A DNA stretch of 64,000 nucleotides, from the NCBI GenBank assembly GCA_027391075.1, contig DAHYHI010000126.1, positions 5,913-69,912 on the forward strand, given 5' to 3'. Each line of letters begins with the position of its first letter. Positions within the stretch are counted from its first letter, which is position 1. Below are positions 51,571 to 60,940 of this stretch, one piece after another. The notes under the pieces were generated by a model. That model did not search any database. It saw nothing but the letters and a program-made list of their open reading frames with translations, and had not been told where the DNA came from. Both the position numbers and the translations under genes were made by a program. Source of the DNA: JAJZAM01 sp027391075 (GTDB taxonomy: Bacteria > Actinomycetota > Acidimicrobiia > Acidimicrobiales > Palsa-688).

Positions 51571-53658
51571 TCACAGCAAGGACTGGTCGAAGACGATGCC
51601 ACGGCCGCTGCAGGTGGGACAAGTGTCTGAGAAGGCCTCGATCAAGCCTTCGGAAATGCGTTTCCTTGTCATCTCTACGAGGCCAAGTTCGGAGATGTCG
51701 AACACCTGAGTCCTGGTCTTATCCCTCGCCAGCGCGGATCGGAAAGTCCGCATGACCTCGGCCCTGTTGGGTGCGATCTCCATGTCTATGAAGTCGATGA
51801 CGATGATTCCCCCGATGTCACGCAGTCGAAGCTGGCGGGCTATCTCCTCGGCGGCCTCGAGGTTGTTGGCAAAAACAGTTTGTTCCAGGTTCGAAGTCCC
51901 TACGTTCTTGCCGGTGTTCACGTCGATCACGGTCAGTGCCTCGGTTCGCTCGATGATGAGAGAGCCACCGGAAGGCAACCACACCTTCCGGTCAAGAGCT
52001 TTGTGGACCTGCTCGTGGATGTGGTAGCGCTCGAAGACCGGGAGAGGGTCATCGGAAGTTCCGGACCACTCGATGCGGTCCGCAAGCTCGGGGTTGACGC
52101 TTGACACGTATTCTTTCACTTCGTCGTAGAGTTCTCGGTCGTCGATGACGACACTGCGGTAGTCCTTGTTGAACTCCTCACGTATCACCCGCACCGCCAT
52201 GCTCGGCTCCCGGTAGAGCAAGGCGGGTGCGCTTGATGCCGCCGCCAGACCTTCGATGCGCTCCCATTGACCTGCGAGCCGTAGGACGTCGCGGCGAAGT
52301 TCGTCCGCGGTGGCGCCCTCGGCTGCCGTCCTGACGATCAAACCATGCCCAGCCGGGCGGATGTCATCGAGGATCCGCCGCAGGCGCCTGCGTTCGTCGT
52401 CCGCGAGACGCTTCGAAATGCCGTAAGTGTCGCTTCCAGGGATGAGAACGACGAAGCGACCAGGCAGCGACACCTCCTGGGACAGTCGCGCTCCCTTCGT
52501 GCCGATCGGGTTCTTCACCACCTGACATAGGACGGTCTGGCCGTTTTTCAGGAGCTGCTCTATGCGCGCGTTCTTAGCCGCACCGGCGAGTTTGCCTCTC
52601 GTCGGCAGTGAGTCCTGCCCGTCAGGCTGGGCCGTCTCGACGTCGTCCTTGTCGTAGCGGACGTCACCTCTGTAGAGCACAGCGTTCTTCGGGGTCCCGA
52701 TGTCCACAAAGGCCGCCTCCATACCGGGTAAGACGTTTTGCACGCGGCCTAGGTAGATGTTGCCGTCGATCTGGTTTGCGTCGTCTGCCGGACGAGACAC
52801 GTAGTGCTCAATTAGGGATCTTCCTTCGAGCACGGCGACCTGAGTGACGTCGCCTTTGGAGTGCACGACCATCGTGTAACGGCCGACCGGTCTGCCTTTG
52901 CGCTCCCGGCCTCGTCGCTTTTCAAGGGTGTCCTCATCGATCTCGACCGGGGCGTCTGAAAGAACAGCGCTAACCGGCTGGGGCTGCGTGGCTGCGCCAT
53001 TCGCACGCGCCGGCTTGCGCCTCCTTCGGTTCCGCTCCGCCGGAGTCTGGTCCCCTGAGGCGTCCCCAGCATCTCGGGAGGCCCTGCGGCGGGTCGCCTT
53101 TGGCGTGCCACCGCCGGAAGGTACAGCCGTAGGTGCAGCGCGGCTGTCGCCGATTTTAGGTCTCCCGGGGGGCGGGGGAATCGATTCCAAAGGTCGTATC
53201 GTCCAAGCGTGCGGCCCGCCGTCTGAAGTCGGAGCAGTCCGACCCACTCCGAGCGAGGCCTCGCTCTGGTCAGACGCCGGTTGAACGGCCTCGCGGTCGT
53301 CCCTCGCTGGACGCTGGCGCGTCCGGTTGCGATCCGAGCCGGCCGCACGAGACCCGTCCGGGCCGGATCCTTGCGCCTCGCCTCCGGCGACGTCCTGGGC
53401 GGCATCCAAGCCAGGAGCGTCGGGCATGCCGGGTCGGGATCCTGCCCTGCGCCTACCCCCCCGGGAGCCCCGTCGACGCTTCCGTGACCCCCCCGTCACG
53501 TCCTCCGAGGCAGCCTGCAAGGCGGGGTCTGGAGCTGAGTGAGGTGCGGCCGCTTCCGGCCGGTCAACCTCGGGGGATGATCTCCCCGGGGGGTCCACAT
53601 GATGGCCGGGGTCCACATGTTGGTTCATGCCGGTTCCGCCGGCGTTCGGGTCCGACAT
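51571..53658 (-). CDS. rne: ribonuclease E/G family endonuclease
   Basis: A 695-residue RNase E/G. The first 240 residues are a disordered, Pro/Arg-rich region (GSRKRRRGSRGGRRRAGS) with no known fold. The S1 domain comes next (GNIYLGRVQNVLPGMEAAFVDIG), then DNase-I-like with catalytic Asp in ERTEALTVIDVNTGK and GGIIVIDFIDM, and the zinc link CPTC at the end. The E. coli tail is lacking; in actinobacteria the disordered part is at the N-terminus instead. AAGGGA just ahead of the ATG is a ribosome site. Confidence 0.95.
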   Translation of the reverse strand: MSDPNAGGTGMNQHVDPGHHVDPPGRSSPEVDRPEAAAPHSAPDPALQAASEDVTGGSRKRRRGSRGGRRRAGSRPGMPDAPGLDAAQDVAGGEAQGSGPDGSRAAGSDRNRTRQRPARDDREAVQPASDQSEASLGVGRTAPTSDGGPHAWTIRPLESIPPPPGRPKIGDSRAAPTAVPSGGGTPKATRRRASRDAGDASGDQTPAERNRRRRKPARANGAATQPQPVSAVLSDAPVEIDEDTLEKRRGRERKGRPVGRYTMVVHSKGDVTQVAVLEGRSLIEHYVSRPADDANQIDGNIYLGRVQNVLPGMEAAFVDIGTPKNAVLYRGDVRYDKDDVETAQPDGQDSLPTRGKLAGAAKNARIEQLLKNGQTVLCQVVKNPIGTKGARLSQEVSLPGRFVVLIPGSDTYGISKRLADDERRRLRRILDDIRPAGHGLIVRTAAEGATADELRRDVLRLAGQWERIEGLAAASSAPALLYREPSMAVRVIREEFNKDYRSVVIDDRELYDEVKEYVSSVNPELADRIEWSGTSDDPLPVFERYHIHEQVHKALDRKVWLPSGGSLIIERTEALTVIDVNTGKNVGTSNLEQTVFANNLEAAEEIARQLRLRDIGGIIVIDFIDMEIAPNRAEVMRTFRSALARDKTRTQVFDISELGLVEMTRKRISEGLIEAFSDTCPTCSGRGIVFDQSLL

Positions 53659-53981
53659 AACAGAAGTCCCTTCTGATCACGCGTGCCCTTCGGCGCGCGG
53701 CTTCCCTGGCAGGCGCGCATCGAGCCATCCGGCTCCGAGCTCGCACCGTGGGAAAGCGATTCAATTTCAAGTCTCTGACAACCTTCGATGCGAATGACAG
53801 CGCCGCGCAGAAGCCACGGCGGGAGTAACCGTCGCAACCGTCGACAGAGCGGTCAACGACAAGCCGAACGGACGCGGTGGGGTTTCATCGGATCGGCTTC
53901 ACTCCACAAGGACACCATTGATATATGTATTCTAGGCGCCACTGAACCTCGTTCAGACCGCCGTAGCCTCCGGGTGAGCGC
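53659..53981 (-). other. long rne leader, no gene seen
   Basis: A 323-base gap between rodA and rne, with no supported gene. It contains the small palindrome CTGAAC-GAG-GTTCAG (53942-53956, just beyond the rodA stop) and an AT-rich island (near 53918-53936) with TAGAAT that may be the rne promoter. Most of the rest would be rne 5' leader. The LexA-box reading of the palindrome was rejected. Confidence 0.5.
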
Positions 53982-55163
53982 TCAGCGGACTCCGTTCATC
54001 CTGACGCTCATTACCAGTCCGATAGCCGCAAATGTCATGACCACAGATGACCCCCCGTAGCTCATCAGCGGCAGAGGTATACCGGCTACCGGCATGATTC
54101 CCATGGCCATACCAACGTTCTCGAACACCTGGAACGCGATCATCGCGAACACGCCCACACACACCAAGGTGCCAAAGAGATCCTTGGCCATGTAGGCCGT
54201 TCGCCAGGTCCGCCACAACAGCACAGCGAAGAGCCCTAAGAGAAGGACCGACCCTACGAAGCCGACCTGCTCACCTACCGCACTGAAGATGAAGTCGGTC
54301 TGCTGCTCGGGAACGTATGCCAGGTTGGTCTGCACGCCCTTCCCGATCCCCTGCCCAGTCAGACCGCCGTTGCTCACGGCGATCTTGGCCTCGGCGACGT
54401 TGTACTCGTTGGCTCCCGCCGGCGTCGCCAGCACGGCTGCGCTCGGGTGGCTCGTAGCGTTCAGAAACGACGTGAGCCGGGCTTCTTGGTAGCTCTTTAG
54501 GACACCGAAGTGCACTACAGCAACGGCGATAACCAAGCCTATTCCCGCCAAGGCGCCCAGATGGCGGGTCGAAGCACCCCCAAGGACCAGGACGCTCACG
54601 AGCACGAATGCCAGCACCAACGCCGTCCCGAGGTCGGGTTGCTTGTAAATTAGGACAAAAGGTATCGCTGCTAGCACCAGGACGGCCACCAAGGCCCTCC
54701 CGCTCAGGCGGCCTTTTGCGGCTGCGCAGAAGGCGGCAAGAGCCAGTATGAGGGCCACTTTCGCGAACTCTGAGGGCTCGAACTGGTATCCGGCTACTTG
54801 GAACCAGGCTTGGGCGCCTCTGCTTTTGTGCCCCACCACGTACACGGCGACCAGCAGCAGTACCGACAGACCGTAGAAGCCTGCGGCCAGCGTAGCGTAG
54901 TGGCGGTAGTCGACTGCGGCCACGGCGATCATCACGACCACACCGATGACCATGAAGATTGCCTGCTTCTTGAGGTCGTAGGTCGGGCTTATGTGAGCGG
55001 CGGCGAACTGATATCTGGTAGCCGTGTAGACCATCAGGCACCCAAAGGCTCCTATAGCCAAGGCCGATAACCCGAGCAGCGGGTCGAGGCGCGTCCACTT
55101 CGGACGGTCTCGTGATCGTACGTCGTTCACCGGCTCCCTCGATCGGACACTCGACAAGATCAT
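53982..55163 (-). CDS. rodA: RodA peptidoglycan glycosyltransferase (FtsW/RodA/SpoVE)
   Basis: A 393-residue integral membrane SEDS protein with about 10 helices; it polymerises lipid II in the elongation machinery. YKQPDLGTALVL holds the conserved active-site segment, with PVAGIPLPLMSYGGSS at the end. It overlaps mreD by four bases (ATGA), so it is coupled. A transpeptidase gene (PBP2, mrdA) usually stands between mreD and rodA in bacteria; here none is present. Confidence 0.94.
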   Translation of the reverse strand: MILSSVRSREPVNDVRSRDRPKWTRLDPLLGLSALAIGAFGCLMVYTATRYQFAAAHISPTYDLKKQAIFMVIGVVVMIAVAAVDYRHYATLAAGFYGLSVLLLVAVYVVGHKSRGAQAWFQVAGYQFEPSEFAKVALILALAAFCAAAKGRLSGRALVAVLVLAAIPFVLIYKQPDLGTALVLAFVLVSVLVLGGASTRHLGALAGIGLVIAVAVVHFGVLKSYQEARLTSFLNATSHPSAAVLATPAGANEYNVAEAKIAVSNGGLTGQGIGKGVQTNLAYVPEQQTDFIFSAVGEQVGFVGSVLLLGLFAVLLWRTWRTAYMAKDLFGTLVCVGVFAMIAFQVFENVGMAMGIMPVAGIPLPLMSYGGSSVVMTFAAIGLVMSVRMNGVR

Positions 55164-55729
55164 TGCACTCCCGGCCGCCTGGAGGGGAGCACCCCTCCTG
55201 CGAGGGCCCTAGTCCTGCGCAAGCCTGGAGAGGATACTACCCACCGGTGGGCCCACTCGAACGGAACGGAAAGAACGAGGCTCCAGGCGGTTTCCACGAA
55301 AATGACTCTCAGAAGCCAGGTTCGGCCCGCGGACAGAAGGTGTGCCTGGCCGAGCAGGTCACCCGCTCCGACGTAGATCACCACGGTCGCCCCGGTTGCA
55401 AGGGCCCCAACGAGAGCCACTGTGAGCTTACGGCCCTCCAGGACCGACTCGAAAAGCGCCCCCACGCCGAAACCGACGATGCAGAACGTTAACGCGTGCA
55501 GGCCCAAGGGAGATGCCGGGGACAGGCAGTCCAAGGTCAATCCGGACGAGAATCCCACCCATGCTCCACTTTGAGCGCCATCTACGATGCCGGCACCTAT
55601 GGCCACCAACACCGGCAGGTCGGGTGCGACGCCCCACAGCCTCAGATCATTCCCGAACCCGGTTTGGACGATAACTACCAGCACTACCAGAACGGCCAGC
55701 CGGGCTTTAGCTGCCAGGGGCGAACTCAT
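55160..55729 (-). CDS. mreD: rod-shape protein MreD
   Basis: A 189-residue membrane protein with about five helices; weakly conserved but placed and sized as MreD (VLVVIVQTGFGNDLRLWGVAPDLPVLVAIG, GLHALTFCIVGFGVGAL). It begins one base after mreC and overlaps rodA by four bases. It is part of the elongasome with MreC. Confidence 0.85.
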   Translation of the reverse strand: MSSPLAAKARLAVLVVLVVIVQTGFGNDLRLWGVAPDLPVLVAIGAGIVDGAQSGAWVGFSSGLTLDCLSPASPLGLHALTFCIVGFGVGALFESVLEGRKLTVALVGALATGATVVIYVGAGDLLGQAHLLSAGRTWLLRVIFVETAWSLVLSVPFEWAHRWVVSSPGLRRTRALAGGVLPSRRPGVQ

Positions 55730-55730
55730 G

Positions 55731-56570
55731 TTAGGGCGGTGACCACAGCATCACATCGAGGTACGAGAACTGCGTGACGTCGACTAGGGGCGTCAGGGAG
55801 ATGTGCGGCTCGAGCGAGCCAGGAACTGTCGAAACACCCGACACTCTGCCTACAGGTATGCCTTTGGGAAAAGTCTCTAGGGACAACCCGCTCGTGTAGA
55901 GGACGTCGCCTATCTTCACCGCCGGGGTTTTGAGCGACGTTGTGTCTACTATCACGCCGAGAGGGCGTCCAAGTCCTTGCCCTGATGCAGATCCGATGTT
56001 CCCGCCTGGAAGGCTCAGACCGACCGAGAAGCTCGGGTCGCTCATGAGCCTCACCGTGGAAGTCTTGGCCCCAGCGGCTTCGATCGTTCCGACGAGGCCG
56101 CCTGCTGCGACGACCGGTTCGCCTACAGCGATGCCCTGCGAGACGCCTTTGTCGATGGTCAGGTTGCTTGCGAAGTTCGAGGAGCCGCGATCGATGACCT
56201 GTGCCGTGCGCGTTGGGATCGAACCTACGAAGGTGAGACCCTGCTCTTTAAGGACCGCTGCTCCCGCCTGCTCTGTCGCTGCGGCCTGCGCCGCAGCGAC
56301 AGACATAGCTGCAACCTGGTTCCGCAGCCGTTGGTTCTCTTTACTAACCGAGTTGTAGTCGATAGCGCCCTGTAGGAAGTTGCCAACCGGCGCAAGGGCG
56401 TCGTGGGTGGCCGCCTGGATCGGACCCACCACGTCTGAGACTGCGTTACGCACGTGACCTGTTATGCCACCTCCGCCCGATCGCGTGTCGACCGCAACTA
56501 GTGTCACTGCAATAAGCAGCAACATGGCGACAACATACCGAGAGCGCAGCGATTTCCTGTGTGAGACCAC
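55731..56570 (-). CDS. mreC: rod-shape protein MreC
   Basis: A 279-residue MreC: a membrane anchor near residues 12-26 (VAMLLLIAVTLVAVD), a coiled coil (about 70-110) and a beta-barrel domain (GFVGSI-type turns, VDTTSLKTPAVKIGDVLYTSGL). It scaffolds the cell-elongation complex outside the membrane. A GTG start without a clear ribosome site; TAGGTT lies 12 bases upstream. It is 67 bases after mreB. Confidence 0.92.
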   Translation of the reverse strand: MVSHRKSLRSRYVVAMLLLIAVTLVAVDTRSGGGGITGHVRNAVSDVVGPIQAATHDALAPVGNFLQGAIDYNSVSKENQRLRNQVAAMSVAAAQAAATEQAGAAVLKEQGLTFVGSIPTRTAQVIDRGSSNFASNLTIDKGVSQGIAVGEPVVAAGGLVGTIEAAGAKTSTVRLMSDPSFSVGLSLPGGNIGSASGQGLGRPLGVIVDTTSLKTPAVKIGDVLYTSGLSLETFPKGIPVGRVSGVSTVPGSLEPHISLTPLVDVTQFSYLDVMLWSPP

Positions 56571-56637
56571 GAGGTGCAGCGGAACCTAAAGCTTCAGTTC
56601 AGGGTTAGAACTTGGCGATCGGCTGGCCCACATCGGA

Positions 56638-57678
56638 TCACGGAGTGTGGGACGTCATCAGAACGCCCTTGAGCACGTCGAAGCTTTCGAGGCACTGTCC
56701 GCTGCCCATCACGACCGAGTTGAGAGGGTCATCGGCTGTCACTATCGGCATGCCGGTCTCTGCCATGAGCCGAGCGGCCAGCCCATGGAGCATAGCACCA
56801 CCGCCGGTCAGGACGATCCCCTGCTCCATGATGTCAGCAGCTAGTTCAGGCGGAGTCTTGTCCAAGGTGACTTTCACAGCGTCGACGATCGCCGACACCG
56901 GCTCCTCGATAGCCTCACGGATTTCCTCGGTGGTCGTAACGATCGTCTTGGGCAAACCTGTTATGAGGTCTCGTCCGCGAATCTCGGCGTACAATTCTTC
57001 CTCAAGAGGGCAAGCCGAGCCGAGGGCTATCTTTATCTCCTCGGCCGTGCGCTCACCTAGAGCGAGGCTGTACTCCTTCTTGATGAACTGGATGATTGCT
57101 TCGTCAAGTTCGTCACCCGCGATCCTCACCGACTGAGAAGCCACGATCCCGCCGAGCGAGATCACAGCCACCTCTGTCGTGCCGCCTCCGATATCGACCA
57201 CCATGTTTCCAGTCGGCTCGTGAACCGGCAGTCCCGCTCCTATCGCCGCCGCCATCGGCTCCTCGATGATGTACGCCGGCTTGCGAGCGCCAGCGGACTC
57301 CGCCGCCTCTTGAACGGCCCGCTGCTCGACACCTGTTATACCTGACGGGACACAGATGACCATGTGGGGACGAGAGAACCTCCTCGTGCCGTTTACCCGC
57401 CTGATGAAGTAGGCGAGCATCTTCTCGCACATGTCGAAGTTGGCGATGACACCGTCCCGCAGGGGCCTGATCGCCTGTATATGACTCGGGGTCCGCCCGA
57501 TCATCCTCTTGGCTTCCATCCCCACGGCGACTGGACGGTTGTCTTTGGTGTTGACTGCCACCACAGAGGGCTCGTTTAGGACGATCCCTCGCCCCCGCAC
57601 GTACACGAGGGTGTTGGCGGTTCCAAGGTCGACCGCCATGTCCCGCCCGAAGAAGCCGTTCAAGATTTTCTCTGACAT
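56638..57678 (-). CDS. mreB: rod-shape protein MreB
   Basis: A 346-residue actin homologue forming filaments under the membrane. FGRDMAVDLGTANTLVYVRGRGIV start, VDIGGGTTEVAVISLGG and GIVLTGGGAMLHGLAARL are the nucleotide-site motifs. GGAGG nine bases before the ATG is a good ribosome site. It leads the mreBCD-rodA group. The gap to ndk (57679-57859) contains a TATAGT box (near 57793) that may be a promoter. Confidence 0.96.
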   Translation of the reverse strand: MSEKILNGFFGRDMAVDLGTANTLVYVRGRGIVLNEPSVVAVNTKDNRPVAVGMEAKRMIGRTPSHIQAIRPLRDGVIANFDMCEKMLAYFIRRVNGTRRFSRPHMVICVPSGITGVEQRAVQEAAESAGARKPAYIIEEPMAAAIGAGLPVHEPTGNMVVDIGGGTTEVAVISLGGIVASQSVRIAGDELDEAIIQFIKKEYSLALGERTAEEIKIALGSACPLEEELYAEIRGRDLITGLPKTIVTTTEEIREAIEEPVSAIVDAVKVTLDKTPPELAADIMEQGIVLTGGGAMLHGLAARLMAETGMPIVTADDPLNSVVMGSGQCLESFDVLKGVLMTSHTP

Positions 57679-57859
57679 CCTAAGAGGCCTCCATCATTAT
57701 TCGGGGGACTTCGGGGACACCGAAGCTGACGGGCGGGCTGGGAGTCCGACCTTCCCGTTCATAGATCCACCACTTGAACGGTCCCTCCCACTATAGTTCC
57801 GCCGCCGCTCGACCGGTTCCAGTCGCCTGGGGCGCTGAGCTAGCCTAACTGGCCGAACC

Positions 57860-58270
57860 TCAGACGAGGTGGGGAAAGAATATGGAGATCTCGCGCGCTG
57901 CGGCCTCTGCGCTGTCCGAACCGTGCACGAGATTCTCCCCGGTGTCAGTGGCTAGATCCCCCCGGATCGACCCCGGAGCTGCGTTGGCAGGATTGGTAGC
58001 ACCCATCATGGACCGTACTATCTGCCAAGTGTCCTCCGGACCCTCGACGACCAAAGCGATCACCGGCGACCGGGTGATGAAAGCAAGGAGATCCTCGTAA
58101 AACCCTTTACCCTTGTGCTCGGCGTAATGCGCTTCGGCCGTCTCGCGGTCCAAGAGGCGCAGTTCAGCAGCGACGAGCTTCAGCCCTTTACGCTCCAATC
58201 GTGAGATGATCTCACCGCTCAGGCGGCGTTCGACTGCGTCCGGTTTGCATATGACCAGTGTTCGATTCAC
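57860..58270 (-). CDS. ndk: nucleoside diphosphate kinase
   Basis: A 136-residue NDK: catalytic His116 in NLVHGSDS, RTLVICKPDAVERR at the start and NPANAAPGSIRGD before the active site. It balances nucleoside triphosphates. A GTG start with TAACCT nine bases ahead. It lies 23 bases from folC on the same strand. Confidence 0.97.
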   Translation of the reverse strand: MNRTLVICKPDAVERRLSGEIISRLERKGLKLVAAELRLLDRETAEAHYAEHKGKGFYEDLLAFITRSPVIALVVEGPEDTWQIVRSMMGATNPANAAPGSIRGDLATDTGENLVHGSDSAEAAAREISIFFPHLV

Positions 58271-58293
58271 GAGGTTGGCAGGTTAGCCTGATA

Positions 58294-59619
58294 TCAGTTC
58301 GTGCGCCGCGCGGAAAGGACAGCCCTTGCAGCTCCCACGACGTATAAAGAGCCCGTCACGAAGATTAAGTCGTCGGGCCTGGCGAACCGGAGGGCCTCTC
58401 CGACAGCTTCGGTCACGTCGTCAGCGACGATCGCCTCGCAGCCGAGCGCCCGAGCGGCCTGTGCTACTTCCTCAGCCGGCTGACTGCGTGGCGACGGCGC
58501 CGGGCAGGCGACCACCAGACGGGCGTGGCGGGCCCCTAGGGCACTCAACATGCTTCCTGGATCCTTGCCTGCGAGCATCCCCACGACCATGATCAGCGAG
58601 GAGCGGGAGGTGAACTCCTCTAGTAGGGCGTGACCGGCAGCGGTGGCGCCCTCCAGGTTCTTAGCGCCATCCAAGACGATCGTCGGGTCGGATCCGACGA
58701 TCTCCATGCGGCCAGGAGACGACACGCCGGCCGCCGCCCCTCGCACCACTTCCTCGTCGATACACCGGCCAAAGAAAGCCTCTACTGCTGCGAGGGCCGC
58801 TGCAAAATTACGGCCCTGATGCGAACCGTGCAGGGCAAGGCGTACCTCCTCGTAGGACGCACTCGGGGTCCGCAGATCCAACATCCTGCCTGCCCGCGTC
58901 GGGTCGTTGGTCTCGCAGTCCCAGTCCTTACCGGCCAGCCAGATAGCGTTAGGGGACTGACCCTCGAATATCTCCACCAAGCTCGCGTCGACATCACCGA
59001 GCACGAGAATCGACCCAGCTTTGACGACCCCCGCCTTCTCGCGTGCCACGTGCTCGCGCGTGGGCCCGAGGAACTCAAGGTGGTCAAGACCTACGTTGGT
59101 CACCACGGCTACGACAGCGTCAGCGACGTTTGTGGCGTCCCAACGTCCGCCCATCCCCACTTCTAAGACCATCACGTCGACCGGCCTGTCGGCAAAGTAA
59201 AGGAAGGCGGCGGCAGTGATCAGCTCGAACCACGTGAAGCCCTCAGCGGGCGCGACGAGATCTTCGATACCGGCGAGAGTGGACAGCGCTGAAAATAGCG
59301 CAGCGTCGTCGATCGCTGAACCGTCCGCCTCTATGCGCTCGTTGATCGATTCTAGATGCGGACTTGTGAAGAGTCCTACACGCAATCCCATCCTGGTGAA
59401 CAGTGATGCGACGCAGCGGGCTGTCGAGGTCTTGCCGTTCGTTCCGGTCACATGCACGACTGGGCACGATGCCTGCGGGTTGCCGAGCGCTTCCATCAGG
59501 CGGCGCATCCGCTCCAAGTCCGGCGCCTTGCGCCGCTCTGGTGCTACCGCGAGCATCCTCTCTAGGTTCTGGTGGCTGTCCAACCATTCGAGGGCATCAC
59601 CCAAGGCGGAGAAAGTCAC
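58294..59619 (-). CDS. folC: folylpolyglutamate/dihydrofolate synthase
   Basis: A 441-residue FolC, adding glutamate to folates (and making dihydrofolate in many species). The P-loop is HVTGTNGKTSTAR, with LFTSPHLESINERI, VLEVGMGGRWDATNV and LDGAKNLEG following. A Mur ligase-type C-terminal domain is present. It lies between clpX (25 bases upstream) and ndk, which is the usual actinobacterial order, although valS is absent. Confidence 0.95.
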   Translation of the reverse strand: MTFSALGDALEWLDSHQNLERMLAVAPERRKAPDLERMRRLMEALGNPQASCPVVHVTGTNGKTSTARCVASLFTRMGLRVGLFTSPHLESINERIEADGSAIDDAALFSALSTLAGIEDLVAPAEGFTWFELITAAAFLYFADRPVDVMVLEVGMGGRWDATNVADAVVAVVTNVGLDHLEFLGPTREHVAREKAGVVKAGSILVLGDVDASLVEIFEGQSPNAIWLAGKDWDCETNDPTRAGRMLDLRTPSASYEEVRLALHGSHQGRNFAAALAAVEAFFGRCIDEEVVRGAAAGVSSPGRMEIVGSDPTIVLDGAKNLEGATAAGHALLEEFTSRSSLIMVVGMLAGKDPGSMLSALGARHARLVVACPAPSPRSQPAEEVAQAARALGCEAIVADDVTEAVGEALRFARPDDLIFVTGSLYVVGAARAVLSARRTN

Positions 59620-59644
59620 AGCCCGCCCATATCCGCAGAGGTTA

Positions 59645-60925
59645 TCAGGATGCCTCTCTACGCCCCCTCGCGGCGACCCTGGGAAGGCTTTCGCTGCGAG
59701 GCACGAGGGTCGGAGCGACCCTCTCTAGGACTACCGCCCGGTCGATCACGCACTTACTGATGTCTGTACGCCCGGGCAGGTCGTACATGACGTCGAGCAG
59801 TACCTCTTCGAGGATCGCCCGCAGACCTCGGGCGCCGGTCCCGCGCAGCAGGGCCTGCTCGGCTATCGCTTCGAGAGCGTCAGAGCTGAACACGAGGTCG
59901 ACACCGTCGAGCTCGAACACCCGCCTGTACTGCTTCACCAAGGCGTTCTTCGGCTCTTCCAGTATCCGCACGAGGGCGGAACCATCCAGGCTCGAGACCG
60001 CCCCGATGACAGGTAACCGTCCGACGAACTCAGGTATCAACCCGAACTTGAGAAGGTCCTCGGGGAGGACCTTCTCAAGCAGTTCGCTCTCTGAACGGCT
60101 CTCGTAGCTGCGAATGTCAGCTCGGAACCCGATGCCCTGGTGTCCGAGACGAGCTTCGATGATCCTGTCCAGGCCGGCGAACGCCCCTCCGCAGACGAAA
60201 AGGATATTCGTGGTGTCGATCTGGATGAACTCCTGGTGGGGATGCTTTCGCCCACCTTGAGGAGGGACCGAGGCGATGGTCCCTTCAAGGATCTTCAAGA
60301 GCGCCTGCTGGACTCCCTCACCGGAAACGTCACGAGTGATAGAAGGGTTTTCGCTCTTGCGGGCAATCTTGTCGATCTCGTCGATGTAGATGATCCCCGT
60401 CTCGGCCTTCTTCACGTCGTAGTCCGCCGCTTGGATCAACTTCAACAGAATGTTCTCGACGTCTTCGCCGACATAGCCGGCCTCGGTAAGGGCGGTGGCG
60501 TCGGCGATGGCAAAAGGAACGTTCAGCATCCTTGCCAGGGTCTGAGCCAGGAAAGTCTTACCGCAGCCGGTTGGCCCAAGAAGCAAAATGTTGGATTTGG
60601 CCAGTTCCACTTCGGAGTCGCCATAACCACCCGACTGGACCCGCTTGTAGTGGTTGTACACCGCGACCGACAGGATCTTCTTCGCCCGTTCCTGACCGAT
60701 AACGTAGTCGTTTAGGAACTCGAATATCTCGGCCGGCTTGGGCAGGTCGTCGAAACGGACCTCGCTGGTCTCGGTCAACTCCTCTTCGATGATGTCGTTG
60801 CACAGTTCGATGCACTCGTCGCATATATAAACCCCCGGACCAGCGATGAGCTTCTTCACCTGCTTCTGCGACTTGCCGCAGAACGAGCACTTGACTAGGT
60901 CGCTAGAGTCACCGAACTTGGCCAT
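59645..60925 (-). CDS. clpX: ATP-dependent Clp protease ATPase ClpX
   Basis: A 426-residue ClpX. The N-terminal zinc domain has Cys13, Cys16, Cys35 and Cys38; Walker A is GPTGCGKT, Walker B IYIDEIDK, and the substrate pore loop is GYVGED. It unfolds proteins and feeds them to ClpP. A GGAG ribosome site precedes the ATG. It follows clpP by 15 bases. Confidence 0.97.
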   Translation of the reverse strand: MAKFGDSSDLVKCSFCGKSQKQVKKLIAGPGVYICDECIELCNDIIEEELTETSEVRFDDLPKPAEIFEFLNDYVIGQERAKKILSVAVYNHYKRVQSGGYGDSEVELAKSNILLLGPTGCGKTFLAQTLARMLNVPFAIADATALTEAGYVGEDVENILLKLIQAADYDVKKAETGIIYIDEIDKIARKSENPSITRDVSGEGVQQALLKILEGTIASVPPQGGRKHPHQEFIQIDTTNILFVCGGAFAGLDRIIEARLGHQGIGFRADIRSYESRSESELLEKVLPEDLLKFGLIPEFVGRLPVIGAVSSLDGSALVRILEEPKNALVKQYRRVFELDGVDLVFSSDALEAIAEQALLRGTGARGLRAILEEVLLDVMYDLPGRTDISKCVIDRAVVLERVAPTLVPRSESLPRVAARGRREAS

Positions 60926-60940
60926 CTCCCCCGCTCCTTC

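Noticed and set aside
53942..53956. CTGAAC-n3-GTTCAG as a LexA SOS box
   Set aside because: The actinobacterial box has four bases between CGAAC and GTTCG; this has three and different outer bases.
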